Positions 52,241 to 61,416 of a stretch of DNA of 64,000 bases are shown here, one piece after another. The first letter of the stretch is position 1. The number at the start of each line of letters is the position of its first letter. The DNA is from a bacterium (lineage in GTDB: Bacteria; Bacillota_A; Clostridia; Lachnospirales; Lachnospiraceae), in contig SFQZ01000001.1 of the NCBI GenBank assembly GCA_004562915.1, forward strand, positions 62,001-126,000, read 5' to 3'. The notes beneath the pieces were generated by a model. That model was given only the letters and a program-made list of their open reading frames with translations. It made no database searches and had not been told where the DNA came from. The position numbers and the translations under genes are program-made.

Positions 52241-53308
52241 TTAAGATTTTTGTGGTTTTTTTGTGTCTTTTTTATTGAAAATCATAATTTCTTCCCACAC
52301 AGCTCTCAAAATCAATACCGTCACAGGTCCAAGAAAAAAACCACCAAATCCATATAAATAAAAGCCGCCATAAACCGAAACCAGCATCACAGCAGGGTGA
52401 AGTCCGATCTCTTTTCCCAAAATTCTCGGTTCCAGAAATTGTCTGGTCAGATTCACCGTAAAGTATAGAATCAAATAACCAAGAGCCGTCAGATATTCCC
52501 CTTTCAGCATCCACAAAACAGCCCAGGGGATCAATATCGTACCGGCACCAATCAAAGGGAGCGCATCTAATATTCCTACAATAATACCAGCAACCGCAAA
52601 ATAAGGATTTTCCAAAATCCAGAATCCAATCACACACACAATGGAAATCATCATCATCAAAATACATTGCGCTTTCAGATATCTTCCTCCTGCATGGCAT
52701 ATTTTTCTCCAGACAGAAGCAATCTTACCTGTCAATTTCCCCCTGTTGATTTTCTCCCGAAATGTTTCCATATCTTTTATTACCAATGTTCCAAAAATAA
52801 TTATCACCAGAATCCCGCCGATCAGGACAACAATTCCTCTGATCATAGTTACCAGATAATCGAAGCAGACACTTCCCAGTTTATTCTGTACTTCTTCCTG
52901 CATCCTGCCGGTCTGATACAACAAAAAATTTCTTGCATCTTCCGCACAGATTCCTGTATAGGTTTCAATCATACGACAGCATGAATTTAAAAATCTGTCC
53001 ACATGTTTTTCCCATGCTCCAATATTTATCATAAGATTTTCCACCTGGGAAATCACCATGACGGATAATTTCCAGATCCCCCAGGCTAACACAAACACTA
53101 TAACTCCAATCAAAATCCCACCGGCAATTCCTCTTCTGATATGCAATTTTTTCTCCAACCATTTTGCCGGCGAAAGTACCATGGATGCAAGAAACCACCC
53201 CAATAAAAAAGGAATCGCCGGCGGCAGCAGATATTTCATACCCGCATAAATCACCACTCCGATTCCTGTCATCGTCACTATTTTTTTCCAATCCACTTCC
53301 GTCACCAC
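52241..53308 (-). CDS. AI-2E-family membrane protein (YtvI-like)
   Basis: 355 residues with about seven to eight membrane helices. The AI-2E family pattern is clear: the early AIPFLLGWFLASMVLSPAKWLEKK, the middle VLIGGILVIIIFGTLVIKDME, and the C-terminal YLILYFTVNLTRQFLEPRILGKEIGLHPAVMLVSVYGGF. The size and LEPRILGK motif fit the sporulation-associated YtvI branch as well as generic exporters. It appears to start at GTG (53308) with GGGAG upstream. Confidence 0.88.
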   Translation of the reverse strand: MVTEVDWKKIVTMTGIGVVIYAGMKYLLPPAIPFLLGWFLASMVLSPAKWLEKKLHIRRGIAGGILIGVIVFVLAWGIWKLSVMVISQVENLMINIGAWEKHVDRFLNSCCRMIETYTGICAEDARNFLLYQTGRMQEEVQNKLGSVCFDYLVTMIRGIVVLIGGILVIIIFGTLVIKDMETFREKINRGKLTGKIASVWRKICHAGGRYLKAQCILMMMISIVCVIGFWILENPYFAVAGIIVGILDALPLIGAGTILIPWAVLWMLKGEYLTALGYLILYFTVNLTRQFLEPRILGKEIGLHPAVMLVSVYGGFYLYGFGGFFLGPVTVLILRAVWEEIMIFNKKDTKKPQKS

Positions 53309-53365
53309 ACTCCCTATGAAACAGATTCAATAAATATCCTTTTCATAGTATCTGTTTTGCGGTTG

Positions 53366-54034
53366 CTAATATGCTGACAGTTTTTTGAAAATCTCTCCCT
53401 CCGGCTCTATCTGAAATTTCATTTGTTTTCCTGTTCCAGGATGCTCAAACTCCAGTCGATACGCACACAAACCTATCGTTTGTCCTTTTTCTTCTTCGGA
53501 AAGATGCTTGTTATATTTTCCATCTGCCCATAAAGGCATTCCATGATGTGACATCTGGACTCGAATCTGATGATGCCTTCCCGTCTGGAGCGTCACTTCA
53601 GCCAGTCCTGCCGTCTCAGTTATGTTTAAAATTTTATAATATAAAACGGATTTTTTTCCCTGCGGTGTTCCTTCAGGCACAACCCGTGATGTATTCGTTC
53701 TGCTGTCTTTTATCAAAATATCTTCCAGCTTATTCCCCTCTTTTGCTTCTCCGGTAAATACCGCCAGATATTTTTTCTTCATTCTCCCGTCCTGCTGTTG
53801 CCGATTCAGATTGGCTGTTGCTATAGAGCTTTTCCCAAATACCAGAATCCCTTCCACAGGTTGATCCAATCTCTGTACAACGCCCACAAATCCACCTTTC
53901 AGATAGTTTTTAAGCGCACTCTCCATATCCATCTGTCCGATTCTGGCACTCTGAACCGCCATACCGGCATGCTTTCTGCATACCAGAATTTGTTTGTCCT
54001 CATATAAAACATCTTCACTGCTCCAGTTCTTCAT
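53366..54034 (-). CDS. RluA-family pseudouridine synthase
   Basis: 222 residues, a compact family member without an S4 domain. The catalytic motif is GVVQRLDQPVEGILVFGKS (Asp in RLD), followed by KKYLAVFTGEAKE, LAEVTLQTGRHHQIRVQMSHHGMPLWADGKY (RHHQIR) and LCAYRLEFEHPGTGKQM. It isomerises uridine in rRNA or tRNA; target unknown. The ATG at 54034 has GGAG 8 nt upstream; the longer frame upstream overlaps the promoter. Confidence 0.92.
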   Translation of the reverse strand: MKNWSSEDVLYEDKQILVCRKHAGMAVQSARIGQMDMESALKNYLKGGFVGVVQRLDQPVEGILVFGKSSIATANLNRQQQDGRMKKKYLAVFTGEAKEGNKLEDILIKDSRTNTSRVVPEGTPQGKKSVLYYKILNITETAGLAEVTLQTGRHHQIRVQMSHHGMPLWADGKYNKHLSEEEKGQTIGLCAYRLEFEHPGTGKQMKFQIEPEGEIFKKLSAY

Positions 54035-54072
54035 ACATACACTCCATCTTATAGTATCCAATATATTTGTCG

Positions 54073-54101
54073 CTATTATACCGATTCGTATGCAAAAACA
54101 C
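54073..54101 (-). promoter_or_regulatory. Promoter of the pseudouridine synthase gene
   Basis: TTGTGT (54096-54101), 17 bp and TATAAT (54073-54078) on the minus strand. Confidence 0.65.
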
Positions 54102-54134
54102 AAGTTCAAGTACATTTAATTCAAGACAAAACTG

Positions 54135-54175
54135 AACAACCGCTATATCGAATTTTTCTGATATAACGGTTGTTC
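54135..54175. terminator. Hairpin upstream of the AT-rich region
   Basis: AACAACCGCTATATC and GATATAACGGTTGTT form a 15-bp stem with one mismatch around a T-rich loop. It lies upstream of the pseudouridine synthase promoter; direction unclear. Confidence 0.5.
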
Positions 54176-54180
54176 TAATG

Positions 54181-55285
54181 ATCTTCTTTATTCAATTGTA
54201 TTTTCCTCTTCTTTTATTTTATTCTGTTTATGTTAATAAGTTCTTTTATATAATATCTTTTAGTTCCCTATTCAATTATCTATATAAATTTTATATTTTC
54301 TTCTTCCCTGCTCGTAAGTTTTCTTTCTTACTTAGAAATGTTATATCTATATTATTAATAATAATAGGAAGTTTCCAAATCTATAATTCCGGTTATAAAT
54401 TTTTCAAAATACTTTTTTCTACTTTCATTTCCTATATAGACGTTTGATTTTCTATCTGATTTTGGTTTTAATTTTCAAATATATCTGCTATCCTGTAACA
54501 GATACACCTTACTTTATTAACCTTATAATTCAATTCGGATCATTTCTCTTTTATTCTATATAGTTACAATCAATAGATTTGATATTTTTTTAAAAAATGT
54601 TTCTTTACACATCTTTTAAAATCTCACTATTACTTTTGTGGTATTGTATTCAATGTAAGGATCAGCTCTTTTTACCTTTCATCTATCCATTTTCATATCT
54701 TATGTATGATTTTCTTTTTCTTTTCATCCTTCATGAGAGGTCTTTCTTGCGGGGAATGCTTTATCATACCACTCTTACATTGATTGTTTAAAATTTATGT
54801 TCCCACTGGACTCTTCCTCCTTATCTTTTTTCACAATTACTTTTTACATCCCATTTAGAATACTGATTCTTTATGATAAACTTTGATTTAAATAATTATT
54901 TGTTTTTGATTTCTTTTCACGTTTGAATAAGATTTATTGCTTTCCGTTCAATCTTACCACCCAAACTTTCTGGAAATCCGATTCAATTAATTATTTAATT
55001 AAATTATCTGTTCGAATTCAATTTCTTTATGGTTTGTTTCCATTCTTCTTATGATGATTTCTCGTCTCTATCATAGAAAATGGGGGTTGATGTTTGAAGT
55101 AAGTGTTTTGTTTTTTGTTGAGATTATAATACCAAATGCCTTTCGATTTGTCAACACTTTTTTTGAATTATTTTTAAGTTTTTTTATTATATACTTTCTT
55201 TCTTCTTTTAAACTGTTTATTTGTCTTATAATTTCATAATTGTATTATCAATTTATATAATTCATAAAATTTAAACATTTCATAA
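54181..55285. other. AT-rich gene-free stretch
   Basis: About 1.1 kb of very low GC DNA with strong T over A bias on the plus strand. The open frames here (for example 54178-54447, 54597-54791 and 55051-55239) encode only Phe/Leu/Ile-rich sequence with no ribosome sites of note and are best explained by base composition. No repeat array, RNA gene or intact gene is seen. Confidence 0.6.
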
Positions 55286-55357
55286 AAAGGATAATGTCCT
55301 TATTACAAACAGCATCGGTAATACAACCTGGCATTCATAATAAGGACATTATCCTTT
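55286..55357 (-). terminator. Aconitase terminator
   Basis: Perfect 20-bp arms (55286-55305 and 55338-55357) around a 32-bp loop, followed on the minus strand by TTTTTAT, 8 nt after the aconitase stop. The loop is long for a simple terminator. Confidence 0.7.
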
Positions 55358-55365
55358 ATACTTAT

Positions 55366-57630
55366 TTATCCTCTATAGTAGTTGATCAGGCATCCTTTCA
55401 GGATAATGGTTCTTTCATCATCTGTAAGATCCCCCAGCTTCATCTCGAATGGAATCAATTCATCGCCCACAACATATGCTGTCACAGTATCCCATTTCTC
55501 CTCAACTGCTTTCCGTACATCAGGTACGAACAGATAGTCTCCGTTTTTAAATGGAAGATCTCCCGCTGGAATGAGGAATGGGAGCATACCCCAATTGATC
55601 AGATTGGAACGGTACCTCTTAGTAGCATATTCATTGGCAATATTTGCCCAGCCTCCTAATACTTTCTGGCAGGACGCCGCCTGTTCACGTGCAGAACCAT
55701 CCCCCGGTTTCACTGCAAAGATAGTGGAACCTATTCCTACATTTGATTTATCTACATCCGGATATTTTGTATGAATTCTATCAAGTACCGGCTTCAGTTC
55801 CGGCAGCGCATCTACCGGACATTTTCCTTCCTGAATCGCCTTTTGTGCTTTTTGCACTTCTTTTGCTCTTCCAACATATGCAGGATCTTTTCTCGAAAGA
55901 GCAAACTCAGCAAGTCCCAAAGGATTAGAACGATAAGAAGAAGTCTCACCGGATGGAATCAGCTCATCTGTCGTTGTTACCGGATCATGAATCTCAGAAA
56001 CAACTTTAAGAATCAGGTTATCCGACAATGCCGGCATCTCGGGCCAGTCTTTAATATTCGGTCCAAACTGAATCTCAACAGACGGATCAGCTACACCCTT
56101 ACTGTCAAAAACGCGATTCTCATAAATAGTTTTATCAAAATAATATTTCGGGTTCGTATAAGTTCCTTCGAACTCCGTAGCCGGTGTCAGACGGCCCTTA
56201 TTGGCTGCCGTAGCAGCGATAGAACGTGCATCCATAAGTGCAACAGAAGAAATCTGACCGTTCTGGATTTTGGATCCTTCTCTGTTCGGGAAGTTTCTGG
56301 TAGAATGACGGATACTGAATGCATTATTAGCAGGAGTATCTCCAGCTCCGAAACAGGGACCGCAGAATGCAGTTTTTACAATAGCACCCGTTGCCAACAA
56401 CGTAGCCAAAGCACCATTTTTAGCAAGTTCCATATAAATCGGTGTACTTGCCGGATAAACACTCAAAGTAAATGCATCGGATCCGATACTTGTGCCTTTC
56501 AGTATATCAGCTGCCGCACAAATATTTTCAAATCCGCCACCGGCACAGCCTGCAATAATTCCCTGTTCCACATATAATTTTCCATCATGTACTTTATCTT
56601 TTAACGTAAAATCAACTTTTCCATCCAGACTGACCTGTGCTTTCTTTTCCACATCATCCAGTATATCCATCAGATTTGCATTCAGCTCATCAATGGTATA
56701 AGTGTTGCTTGGGTGGAACGGCATAGCGATCATAGGACGGATCTTATCCAACTCTACAATAATCATGCCATCATAATAAGCAACCGAACCCGGATTCAGT
56801 TCTTTATACTCTTCACTTCTTCCATGAATCTCATAAAACTCTTCAATCTTTTCATCTGTTCTCCAGATAGAAGACAGACAAGTAGTCTCGGTAGTCATAA
56901 CATCCACACCGATACGGAAATCCGCACTCAGACTGGAAACTCCAGGTCCTACAAATTCCATTACCTTGTTTTTTACAAATCCATTTTTAAACACTGCACC
57001 GATAATAGCCAAAGCCACATCCTGAGGTCCTACTCCCGGAATCGGTGTTCCGGTCATATAAACGCCCACCACACCCGGCATATCAATATCATAGGTCTTG
57101 GATAAGAGCTGTTTTACCAGTTCCGGTCCGCCTTCACCCACAGCCATCGTACCCAATGCACCATAACGGGTATGACTGTCAGAACCAAGGATCATTTTTC
57201 CGCCTCCGGCCAGCATCTCTCTCGCAAACTGATGAATAACAGCCTGATGAGGCGGCACATAAATACCGCCATATTTTTTTGCACAGGTAAGACCAAACAT
57301 ATGGTCATCTTCATTGATGGTTCCTCCTACTGCACACAGTGAATTATGGCAGTTGGTAAGAACATAAGGTACCGGAAACTTTTCCAGTCCTGAAGCTCTT
57401 GCAGTCTGAATAATTCCCACAAAAGTAATATCATGAGACGTAAGCTTGTCAAATTTAATCTGCAGCTTTTTCATGTTCCCGGATGTATTATGCGTCTCCA
57501 GGATCCCATAAGCTATTGTCTGTTTTGCTGCTTCATCCGGTGCCGAAAGTCCCTGTGTCACCGCTTTTTCCGGTTCTACAATCTCAGTTCCGTTCAACAG
57601 ATAAGTTCCGCCTTCCAATAATTGAATCAT
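55366..57630 (-). CDS. Aconitate hydratase
   Basis: 754 residues of the aconitase superfamily, converting citrate to isocitrate through cis-aconitate. The 4Fe-4S cluster cysteines are in YVLTNCHNSLCAVGG, with the pair in KTAFCGPCFGAGDTPANN. Other motifs: ILGSDSHTRYGALGTMAVGEGG, EQGIIAGCAGGGFENI and the C-terminal swivel domain GWANIANEYATKRYRSNLINWGMLPF. It is of the mitochondrial/AcnA-like single-chain type with a shortened N-terminus. It lies 52 bp after a PucR-type regulator gene, likely in the same operon. No citrate synthase is nearby; a role in glutamate synthesis is inferred. Confidence 0.93.
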   Translation of the reverse strand: MIQLLEGGTYLLNGTEIVEPEKAVTQGLSAPDEAAKQTIAYGILETHNTSGNMKKLQIKFDKLTSHDITFVGIIQTARASGLEKFPVPYVLTNCHNSLCAVGGTINEDDHMFGLTCAKKYGGIYVPPHQAVIHQFAREMLAGGGKMILGSDSHTRYGALGTMAVGEGGPELVKQLLSKTYDIDMPGVVGVYMTGTPIPGVGPQDVALAIIGAVFKNGFVKNKVMEFVGPGVSSLSADFRIGVDVMTTETTCLSSIWRTDEKIEEFYEIHGRSEEYKELNPGSVAYYDGMIIVELDKIRPMIAMPFHPSNTYTIDELNANLMDILDDVEKKAQVSLDGKVDFTLKDKVHDGKLYVEQGIIAGCAGGGFENICAAADILKGTSIGSDAFTLSVYPASTPIYMELAKNGALATLLATGAIVKTAFCGPCFGAGDTPANNAFSIRHSTRNFPNREGSKIQNGQISSVALMDARSIAATAANKGRLTPATEFEGTYTNPKYYFDKTIYENRVFDSKGVADPSVEIQFGPNIKDWPEMPALSDNLILKVVSEIHDPVTTTDELIPSGETSSYRSNPLGLAEFALSRKDPAYVGRAKEVQKAQKAIQEGKCPVDALPELKPVLDRIHTKYPDVDKSNVGIGSTIFAVKPGDGSAREQAASCQKVLGGWANIANEYATKRYRSNLINWGMLPFLIPAGDLPFKNGDYLFVPDVRKAVEEKWDTVTAYVVGDELIPFEMKLGDLTDDERTIILKGCLINYYRG

Positions 57631-57682
57631 AATAATCTCTCCTCTGTTTTTGATTCATTTTTTCTGACAGCTATAATTCTGC

Positions 57683-58768
57683 TTAATCATTTTTTTCCAT
57701 ATATTTCATATAGCTGACTACCATCATTGCAATCTTGAATGTAAGAGCATCATCAAAGACACGAATATCCAATCCTGTACTCTTCTGCAGTTTTTCCAGA
57801 CGGTACACCAACGTATTACGATGTACATAAAGCTGTCTGGACGTCTCAGACACATTCAGATTATTTTCAAAAAATTTGTTGATTGTTGTCAAAGTCTCAT
57901 CATCAAAAGTATCCGGAAGCTGTTCTCCAAAAACTTCTTTCATGAACATCTGACACAGTGGGACAGGAAGCTGATAAATCAGCCGCCCGATTCCCAGATT
58001 ATTATACGGGATAACCACTTTGTCCGAGTAAAATATTTTCCCCACTTCGAGAGCCATTTTTGCTTCTTTATATGAGCGAGAAACATCTTTAATTTCATGG
58101 ATTACATTTCCATAGGAAACCCTGACCTGAGACATTGCCTCTGCATTCAGCATATCTACCAGCGTTCTTGCCGTCTGATTCAGCTCTTCATATCCCTCGG
58201 ACTCTTTCAATTCTTTCACTATAATAATGCTTTTCTCATCAATCGCAGTAATATAATCACGCGGTTTTGACGCAAATAAACTTTTTACAGTCTCCATGGC
58301 GTTATTATCTTTTTCATATTTTGTCTCTACCATGAAAACAACACGTTTTGCTTCTGTATCGATTCTGAGCTTTTTCGCCCTGTTATAAATATCCACCAAT
58401 AGAAGGTTATCCAGAAGAAGATTCTGAATGAAATTATTTTTATCAAGACGCTCTTTATATGCAATGATCAGATTCTGTATCTGACTCACTGCAATTTTGC
58501 CTATCATATAGGCATCTTCGCTGCCGCCGCCGGTAACAAGTACATACTCTACGCTTTGATCATCATACACTTTAAAGAAATGATAACCCTGCAGTACCTG
58601 ACTGTCTGCCGGAGAATAAGCAAATTCCCGAATATGATCCGGATTGGGCCCTCCTTCGTTAAAAGTGGATGCCAACATCTGACCTTCTACGCTGAGCACA
58701 CACAGATCAATTCTGGTAATGGCTCTCAATTCATCGATCGTTTTTTGTAATACCTGGCTTGAAACCAA
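57683..58768 (-). CDS. PucR/CdaR-type transcriptional regulator
   Basis: 361 residues. The N-terminal sensor (LQKTIDELRAITRIDLCVLSVEGQM) resembles the sugar-diacid recognition domain, a GGDEF-like middle region follows, and the C-terminal PucR helix-turn-helix is clear: FFENNLNVSETSRQLYVHRNTLVYRLEKLQKSTGLD. Family members respond to organic acids or purines. The start is TTG at 58768 with GGGAG 7 nt upstream. Immediately upstream of aconitase, so control of that gene is likely. Confidence 0.88.
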   Translation of the reverse strand: MVSSQVLQKTIDELRAITRIDLCVLSVEGQMLASTFNEGGPNPDHIREFAYSPADSQVLQGYHFFKVYDDQSVEYVLVTGGGSEDAYMIGKIAVSQIQNLIIAYKERLDKNNFIQNLLLDNLLLVDIYNRAKKLRIDTEAKRVVFMVETKYEKDNNAMETVKSLFASKPRDYITAIDEKSIIIVKELKESEGYEELNQTARTLVDMLNAEAMSQVRVSYGNVIHEIKDVSRSYKEAKMALEVGKIFYSDKVVIPYNNLGIGRLIYQLPVPLCQMFMKEVFGEQLPDTFDDETLTTINKFFENNLNVSETSRQLYVHRNTLVYRLEKLQKSTGLDIRVFDDALTFKIAMMVVSYMKYMEKND

Positions 58769-58869
58769 GCTCTCACTCCCTTCCTGATCCAGTCCCTTTT
58801 TCTTTCCTTAAATCATATCGTATTTTTCTGCAAAAAGCAACGAATTCTAATAACTTTTCTGTAACATAA

Positions 58870-58905
58870 AAAGGCGCCAACCTTACCTCAGGTATTGGCG
58901 CCTTT
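58870..58905 (-). terminator. Terminator of the sugar ABC ATPase gene
   Basis: AAAGGCGCCAA (58870-58880) and TTGGCGCCTTT (58895-58905) form a perfect 11-bp GC-rich stem 15 nt past the stop at 58921, with T on both sides. Confidence 0.8.
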
Positions 58906-58920
58906 GATTTCATTATGTAA

Positions 58921-60024
58921 TTAGTTGGTGATTGTAAGTTCTGTCTCTTTGTCAAATACATGAACTTTGGACATATCCAGACCAAATTTAACGGTATCAC
59001 CAGTTCTGGAAGTTGTATGAGGATTAACACGTGCTGTCATGCTGAATCCTTCAACATCGAAGTACAGGAATACTTCAGCACCCAGAAGCTCGTATACGTT
59101 GATAGTAGCTTCAACTGTGCTTTCCGGGAACAGGGAAGCATCGTCTGTTACGTTCTCCGGACGAATACCCATAACAACTGTCTTTCCAGCATATCCGCCA
59201 TCGATCAGAGCTTTTGCTTTTTCAGCCGGCAGTCTCAGTGTATATTTTCCAACAACCAAATCTACATCTTTTCCTGTAACTTTAACAGTTGCATCCAGGA
59301 AGTTCATCTGAGGAGATCCGATGAAACCAGCTACAAACAGGTTTCCAGGAGCATTGTACAGATTCTGAGGAGTATCAACCTGCTGTACGATACCATCTTT
59401 CATAACTACGATTCTGGTTCCCAGTGTCATAGCTTCTGTCTGGTCATGTGTAACGTAGATAATGGTAGCACCCAGTCTCTCATGCAGTTTAGAGATCTCA
59501 GTTCTCATCTGAACACGAAGTTTAGCATCCAGGTTTGACAGAGGCTCGTCCATCAGGAATACTTTAGGATCACGTACGATAGCACGTCCCATAGCTACAC
59601 GCTGTCTCTGACCACCGGAAAGAGCTTTCGGTTTACGGTCTAACAGTTTCTCCAAGTCAAGGATTTTAGCTGCTTCTTTAACCATTTTATCAATCTGATC
59701 TTTCGGAACTTTTCTCAGTTTCAGACCAAATGCCATGTTATCATATACTGTCATATGAGGATACAGAGCGTAGTTCTGGAATACCATTGCGATATCTCTG
59801 TCTTTCGGCTCTACATCGTTAACAACTTTATCACCAATTTTCAGTGTACCGCCGGAGATTTCTTCCAGACCAGCGATCATACGAAGTGTTGTAGATTTTC
59901 CACATCCGGATGGTCCTACGAAAATGATAAACTCTTTATCTTCGATCTCAAGGTTGAAATCTTTTACGGCTTCAAAACCGTTTGGATAAGTCTTATTAAT
60001 GTGCTGTAAGGATAAACTTGCCAT
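58921..60024 (-). CDS. Sugar ABC transporter ATP-binding protein (MsmK/UgpC type)
   Basis: 367 residues. Walker A FVGPSGCGKSTTLRMIAG (about 34-51), Q-loop VFQNYALYPHMTVYDNM, signature LSGGQRQRVAMGRAIV, Walker B VFLMDEPLSNLDA, and the switch YVTHDQTEAMTLG. The C-terminal TOBE-type domain (about 240-367, NFLDATVKVTG and MGIRPENVTDD) marks the carbohydrate uptake (CUT1) class, in which one ATPase often serves several sugar permeases. No permease is adjacent, consistent with a shared ATPase. AGGAGG precedes the ATG. Confidence 0.93.
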   Translation of the reverse strand: MASLSLQHINKTYPNGFEAVKDFNLEIEDKEFIIFVGPSGCGKSTTLRMIAGLEEISGGTLKIGDKVVNDVEPKDRDIAMVFQNYALYPHMTVYDNMAFGLKLRKVPKDQIDKMVKEAAKILDLEKLLDRKPKALSGGQRQRVAMGRAIVRDPKVFLMDEPLSNLDAKLRVQMRTEISKLHERLGATIIYVTHDQTEAMTLGTRIVVMKDGIVQQVDTPQNLYNAPGNLFVAGFIGSPQMNFLDATVKVTGKDVDLVVGKYTLRLPAEKAKALIDGGYAGKTVVMGIRPENVTDDASLFPESTVEATINVYELLGAEVFLYFDVEGFSMTARVNPHTTSRTGDTVKFGLDMSKVHVFDKETELTITN

Positions 60025-60338
60025 AATAAAAATACCTCCTGCTAATTCTTTCTATATAGTCTCCACAGTCAGAACTTTCTGTTCTGTAACTGAATTTAGT
60101 ATACCTAAAATCACTCCTGTCCGCCATACCCGAAATACACAAAGTTTTCAACAACAGGTTGTCAAAAATGTTCTCTACTACTTTCTTATTTTTGCTTTTG
60201 TAGCAATTTAACCAAAAATTTCGTTTTTTCATATACACATTGACGAACCTCTTTGATTTTTCTTTTCTATTTTTCCAAAGTAATTATTCGTCGGGCATTT
60301 TCTTCACCTCTGTTTCTTTATTTTCACACATTCTTCAT

Positions 60339-60367
60339 TTGCAATTTTCTATTATATTCGTTATACT
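60339..60367 (+). promoter_or_regulatory. Promoter of the DUF624 gene
   Basis: TTGCAA (60339-60344), 17 bp and TATACT (60362-60367). A 5' UTR of about 170 nt follows, containing AGCTCC/GGAGCT and GCTGC/GCAGC hairpin pairs. The 60025-60338 part holds the MsmK-type gene's upstream region; a palindrome AGAAC-TTTCT-GTTCT (60065-60079) is seen there. Confidence 0.55.
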
Positions 60368-60544
60368 GTATTATTATGACACGCACTACAATGAGGACGA
60401 AGTGGATCGAAGCTCCATAAAAATCCGAATTGTAGGAGCTGCTTGCAGCAAAACAATCTGTAATCACTTTTGATATCCACATTGTGCCACAGAAAAATGA
60501 TATGCACCAAAACAAAAATAACGTTCAGAAAAGAGGAGTATGTA

Positions 60545-61351
60545 ATGAGCAATCTTTTTAATCCGGATAACAAATTCTTTGTCTTTATGGGAAGAGTCGC
60601 AGACCTGATGATCCTGAATCTTCTATGCATTGTCTGTTGTCTCCCGATCGTGACCGCAGGTCCATCTATCACTGCTTTGTATTATGTAACACTGAAAATG
60701 GTAAGAAATGAAGAAACTTATATTGTAAGGGGATTTTTCCATTCTTTCCGCCAGAATCTGAAACAGGGGATTATTATCAATATTATTATGCTGGTAGCAG
60801 GTATCCTGCTTGTATTTGATCTGTACTTTTGTCGGGTTATGCAGACACAATCATCTTTTTATAAAGTACTTAACTATTTATTTATGGTAGGAACAGCGGT
60901 CTATGTCATGCTTTTCATTTATATTTATCCTGTTCTGTCCAAGTTTTACAACTCAATCAAGCGTACTTTCCTGAATGCATTCCTGATGTCCATCCGGCAT
61001 TTTCCTTATACAATCCTGATGCTCGTGATCACCGCAGCACCGATTGTTCTGGCATTTGTTGTATCTACTGCATTTGCTTATGTGCTGTTATTCTATATCC
61101 TTCTGGGATTCTCAGTGATTGCATATATTAACTCAAATTTCTTTGTAAAGATATTTGATAAATACATACCGGAAGAAGCGGCAGATGCTTCTGATGAATC
61201 TCTTAAAGAAATTGATGCTTCTGTATTCAAAAATCTTCAGCCAACAAACGAATCTCCGGAAGAGATTGAATCTGCAGAAAATACAGAAACCGGTGATATT
61301 TTCAGAGCAGACGGTGATAATGCGAATGATTCTGTGGACAACCAGGAATAG
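60545..61351 (+). CDS. DUF624 (YesL-family) membrane protein
   Basis: 268 residues with about five membrane helices. The family start is recognisable: NKFFVFMGRVADLMILNLLCIVCCLPIVTAGPSITALYYVTLKM, with the TAGPS/TALY motif of YesL. The C-terminus (about 215-268) is acidic and Asn/Glu-rich. YesL-like proteins are often found beside sugar ABC transporters, and this one lies divergent from the sugar ABC ATPase gene. Molecular role unknown. The ATG at 60545 has GAGGAG 7 nt upstream. Confidence 0.88.
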   Translation: MSNLFNPDNKFFVFMGRVADLMILNLLCIVCCLPIVTAGPSITALYYVTLKMVRNEETYIVRGFFHSFRQNLKQGIIINIIMLVAGILLVFDLYFCRVMQTQSSFYKVLNYLFMVGTAVYVMLFIYIYPVLSKFYNSIKRTFLNAFLMSIRHFPYTILMLVITAAPIVLAFVVSTAFAYVLLFYILLGFSVIAYINSNFFVKIFDKYIPEEAADASDESLKEIDASVFKNLQPTNESPEEIESAENTETGDIFRADGDNANDSVDNQE

Positions 61352-61370
61352 TTTCATATTTATACATGAC

Positions 61371-61413
61371 AAAAGCTGCGATACATCAGATTTCTGATTG
61401 TATCGCAGCTTTT
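61371..61413. terminator. Bidirectional terminator
   Basis: AAAAGCTGCGATACA (61371-61385) pairs with TGTATCGCAGCTTTT (61399-61413), a perfect 15-bp stem. It separates the convergent DUF624 and histidine-kinase genes and has T-runs both ways. Confidence 0.85.
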
Positions 61414-61416
61414 TAT

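Noticed and set aside
54178..55239. Three Phe/Leu/Ile-rich ORFs as small membrane proteins
   Set aside because: T-rich DNA produces such frames by chance; no good ribosome sites and no family pattern.
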